From the NCBI GenBank assembly GCA_001800005.1, contig MGUL01000092.1, forward strand, positions 25,473 to 32,353: a DNA stretch of 6,881 nt, given 5' to 3'. Both the position numbers and the translations under genes were made by a program. The notes under the pieces are model-generated. The model worked only from the letters and a program-made list of their open reading frames with translations, made no database searches and was not told where the DNA came from. Shown in pieces: positions 5,165-6,881 of this stretch. Each line of letters starts with the position of its first letter. The first letter of the stretch is position 1. This DNA comes from Elusimicrobia bacterium RBG_16_66_12. Lineage in GTDB: Bacteria > Elusimicrobiota > Elusimicrobia > UBA1565 > UBA9628.

Positions 5165-5193
5165 AAGATAGCAAATTCCCGACGGAGGCTCAA
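5165..5193 (-). promoter_or_regulatory. Probable rplM-rpsI promoter
   Basis: TTGAGC (5193-5188, 4 of 6) and TATCTT (5170-5165, 4 of 6) are separated by exactly 17 bases on the minus strand. The -35 box overlaps the stop codon of the preceding gene. Predicted transcription begins near 5158, right at the first rplM ATG. Inferred from pattern; read-through from the dcd transcript is also possible since only 32 bases separate the genes. Confidence 0.5.
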
Positions 5194-5756
5194 GGATCTT
5201 TCGGCGGGCGGCGGGTCCCGAAGACGGCTCCGTCCGGGCCCTTCCAGAACACCTCCAGGTTGAGCTTGGCCCGGCGATAGACCGCCGCGCCGGCCTCGGT
5301 GACGGAGCCGCGGGCGTCGAAGAGGGCCTTCCCGTCCCAGTCCTTGAGCTTGAAGGCCGTCTTGGCGTCGGCGCCCTTGGACTCGAAGTAGACGATGGCG
5401 TCCTGGGTCAGCAGGAACAGGTACTTCTCGTAGCCTTCTTTGGTCAGCCGGGGCGCGCCCGACAAGGCTCCGCCGCGGGGCTTGGCCGTCCAGGGCCGGG
5501 AGCCGCCTGCCCGACGCCTCAGCAGCGCCAGCGCGTCGCCCTCGGAGCGGCGGATGCGCTCTAAGAGTTCGTAGTCATCCGGGCTCCATATCTTCTGATC
5601 CGGCGGCAGGATGCGGCGCTGCCACATCTCCTCCAGCAGGGCGCGACGCGAATCGGCCGCAGCGGGAGCCTCGGCTCCGGCCGGCTCCGCATGGCCGCCC
5701 GTGACGTCCGCCGACGCGACGGGGCCGGCCAGCAGGACCAGGAGGAGCAGGCTCAC
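5190..5756 (-). CDS. Small exported protein of unknown function
   Basis: I do not recognise this 188-residue protein. It begins with a hydrophobic stretch (SLLLLVLLAGPVASA, 2-16) ending in an AxA-type cleavage site, so it is probably exported, although the usual positive charge before the core is missing. An Ala/Gly/Pro-rich linker (about 17-36) follows, then a charged, helix-forming part (37-90) and a mixed C-terminal domain with several Trp and Tyr residues (100-188). No lipobox cysteine is seen after the core, and no catalytic motif. The GTG start overlaps the dcd stop as GTGA, and an in-frame TAA lies directly before it, so no longer form is possible. Coupling of an exported protein to a nucleotide enzyme is odd; the pairing may be only positional. 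Confidence 0.75.
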   Translation of the reverse strand: MSLLLLVLLAGPVASADVTGGHAEPAGAEAPAAADSRRALLEEMWQRRILPPDQKIWSPDDYELLERIRRSEGDALALLRRRAGGSRPWTAKPRGGALSGAPRLTKEGYEKYLFLLTQDAIVYFESKGADAKTAFKLKDWDGKALFDARGSVTEAGAAVYRRAKLNLEVFWKGPDGAVFGTRRPPKDP

Positions 5757-6316
5757 TTATGGGGGAGGATGCGCGGCAGGACCACGCCGACCTGGTCCAT
5801 GTACTTGCCGCGGCGGTCCGAGTAGGAGGTCTCGCAGAGCTGGTCGCCCCCGAAGAACAGGAGCTGGGCGATGCCCTCGTTGGAGTAGATCTTGGCCGGC
5901 AGGGGCGTGGTGTTGGAGATCTCGATGGTCAGGTAGCCCTCCCAGCCCGGCTCCAACGGTGTGACGTTGATGATGATGCCGCAGCGCGCGTAGGTGGACT
6001 TGCCCAGGCAGATCGCCAGGACCTCGCGGGGGATCTTGAACTTCTCGAGCGAGCGCGCCAGCGCGAACGAGTTCGGCGGGACCACGCACTGCGCCGCCTT
6101 GAAGTCGACGAACGCCTTCTCGTCGAACTTCTTCGGGTCGACGACCGTGCCGTGTACGTTCGTGAACACCTTATACTCGTCGGCCACGCGGATGTCGTAG
6201 CCGTAGGAGGAGAGCCCGTAGGAGATCTTGCCGTGGCCGTCGAGATGCTCGACGAACGGGTCGATCATCTTGTGCTTCTTGCTCATCTCGCGGATCCACT
6301 TATCGGACTTGATCAC
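5753..6316 (-). CDS. dcd: dCTP deaminase
   Basis: Deaminates dCTP to dUTP in the cytoplasm, the first step of one route to dTMP. The 187-residue protein is full length for the family (E. coli 193). Family blocks: IKSDKWIREM (2-11), ISYGLSSYGYDIRV (31-44), VVPPNSFALARS (78-89), CLGKSTYARCGIIINVTPLEPGWEG (103-127, containing Lys106, Ser107 and Arg111 at the positions of the E. coli active-site residues), TIEISN (130-135) with Glu132 as the expected catalytic base, and SNEGIAQLLFF (145-155). It resembles the Pseudomonas-type enzyme. Whether it is the plain deaminase or the bifunctional deaminase/dUTPase is not settled by eye. It starts at GTG behind a strong Shine-Dalgarno, and probably has its own promoter. 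Confidence 0.97.
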   Translation of the reverse strand: MIKSDKWIREMSKKHKMIDPFVEHLDGHGKISYGLSSYGYDIRVADEYKVFTNVHGTVVDPKKFDEKAFVDFKAAQCVVPPNSFALARSLEKFKIPREVLAICLGKSTYARCGIIINVTPLEPGWEGYLTIEISNTTPLPAKIYSNEGIAQLLFFGGDQLCETSYSDRRGKYMDQVGVVLPRILPHK

Positions 6317-6320
6317 TCGT

Positions 6321-6328
6321 CTCTCCTT
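6321..6328 (-). promoter_or_regulatory. Shine-Dalgarno of dcd
   Basis: AAGGAGAG, 4 bases before the GTG at 6316-6314 when counted from its last base; the AGGAG core is at a normal distance of about 6. It is the clearest ribosome-binding site in the window and fixes GTG as the start. Confidence 0.85.
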
Positions 6329-6345
6329 GGACTGGGGCTGGCGTG

Positions 6346-6351
6346 ATTATA
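6346..6351 (-). promoter_or_regulatory. -10 box of a probable dcd promoter
   Basis: A perfect TATAAT on the minus strand, about 30 bases before the dcd start, which would give a leader of roughly 23-25 bases containing the Shine-Dalgarno. No good -35 box is visible 16-18 bases upstream, where a GC-rich hairpin lies instead, so activity may need an activator or be weak. Confidence 0.5.
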
Positions 6352-6358
6352 TCTATTC

Positions 6359-6375
6359 GCCGCATGACGTGCGGC
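6359..6375 (-). repeat. Short hairpin between the DNA methyltransferase gene and dcd
   Basis: GCCGCA and TGCGGC form a perfect 6-bp stem around a 5-base loop (CGTCA). It lies 8 bases past the methyltransferase stop and occupies the -35 region of the dcd promoter. No T-run follows, so it is not a standard intrinsic terminator. It may be an operator-like dyad or simply chance in GC-rich DNA. Confidence 0.4.
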
Positions 6376-6383
6376 AGCGGCGG

Positions 6384-6881
6384 CTACCTCCGCTCGACCA
6401 AGAACAGCTGCTCGGTCACATGGATCGACCGGTTATCCAAGTTCCTGCAGCCTCGGAAGGCATTATATTGCGTTTCAAGGACTTCCACCGTGCCGAGTTC
6501 TTTTAGCATCGCGCGCATTTCGTTCGGCGAGATGAAGCCCTCGTTGTTGAATGACACCATCAGGAACGGCGCATCGACAGCCTGAAGCAGCGATCTCAGC
6601 AAGGGAAGCGATTTCGCGCGCACGTTGTAGCCGGAGCGTCGCCAATCCGTGGGAATCCCGGAGACGCGACTCACCTCGCGCGGCCGCTCGTAGCGCACGA
6701 GCAGGTTCAGCATGAAGTAGTTGGAACCGTACGGATGCTGGTTGTATGGGGGGTCGATATACGCGAGGTCGAGTCCTCGCAGATGGGCCGCGGCGGCATT
6801 GGCGTCTTCTTGGAGGACTTCGCTGTCGCCCTCGAAGCTGCTCAGGACAGGCAGGTCTAGACGGACTTCGCCAGTGATCCG
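6384..6881 (-). CDS. Adenine-specific DNA methyltransferase, D12 class, N-terminus outside the window
   Basis: The last 165 residues of a protein that transfers a methyl group from S-adenosylmethionine to N6 of adenine in DNA. The catalytic motif IV is present as DPPY (visible residues 43-46) in the context AYIDPPYNQHPYGSNYF, where the DPPYNxxxYxxNY pattern is typical of D12 (Dam/FokI-type) enzymes. VSFNNEGFIS (109-118) is the matching later block seen in the same group, and the C-terminus (EQLFLVERR) ends normally at TAG. Motif I (FxGxG) and the target-recognition part would lie beyond the right edge. It could be half of a restriction-modification system or a solitary methyltransferase; no nuclease is in view. 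The gene is visibly less GC-rich than its neighbours in places, which hints at transfer. Confidence 0.9.
   Translation of the reverse strand, partial: RITGEVRLDLPVLSSFEGDSEVLQEDANAAAAHLRGLDLAYIDPPYNQHPYGSNYFMLNLLVRYERPREVSRVSGIPTDWRRSGYNVRAKSLPLLRSLLQAVDAPFLMVSFNNEGFISPNEMRAMLKELGTVEVLETQYNAFRGCRNLDNRSIHVTEQLFLVERR

Noticed and set aside
4222..5280. Plus-strand open frame of 352 codons
   Set aside because: It is entirely antisense to rpsI, rplM and their neighbours, which are certain genes.

Overview
The window is GC-rich bacterial chromosome in which every gene I can support lies on the minus strand, so transcription runs from the right edge to the left. The bacterial-type ribosomal proteins L13 and S9, a bacterial dCTP deaminase and exported proteins with signal peptides make it bacterial. 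The phylum cannot be fixed from the sequence; a GC-rich, little-cultivated lineage such as Elusimicrobiota is only a guess. Packing is very tight: several neighbouring genes share a 4-base stop/start overlap (ATGA or GTGA), which suggests translational coupling.

In transcription order, the right edge (6881-6384) holds the C-terminal part of an adenine-specific DNA methyltransferase of the D12 type. After a 67-base gap with a hairpin and a TATAAT box comes dcd (dCTP deaminase, a GTG start with a strong Shine-Dalgarno), overlapping a gene for a small exported protein of unknown function. Next is the rplM-rpsI ribosomal pair with its own likely promoter, followed by a two-helix membrane protein, a DUF72 protein and a class I SAM-dependent methyltransferase, all tightly spaced.

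The only substantial intergenic stretch (2387-2667) is the most interesting part. It holds what looks like a 217-bp non-coding miniature inverted-repeat element (2441-2657). The 19-bp terminal inverted repeats match at 17 of 19 positions, and the copy is flanked by 5-bp direct repeats (CTATG). Inside are two palindromes, one built around two inverted DnaA-box-like sequences. It was apparently inserted 5 bases after the methyltransferase stop codon and just upstream of the vapBC promoter.

Left of the element is a type II toxin-antitoxin pair: vapB (ribbon-helix-helix antitoxin) and vapC (PIN-domain ribonuclease). Its promoter is recognisable, and a perfect tandem 8-bp repeat over the -10 box is a likely operator. 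vapC is followed closely by an uncharacterised alanine-rich helical protein, which overlaps an exported 5'-nucleotidase-family metallophosphatase that runs off the left edge. I see no CRISPR array, tRNA or rRNA. Apart from the small element and the toxin-antitoxin cassette, the window looks like ordinary housekeeping chromosome.
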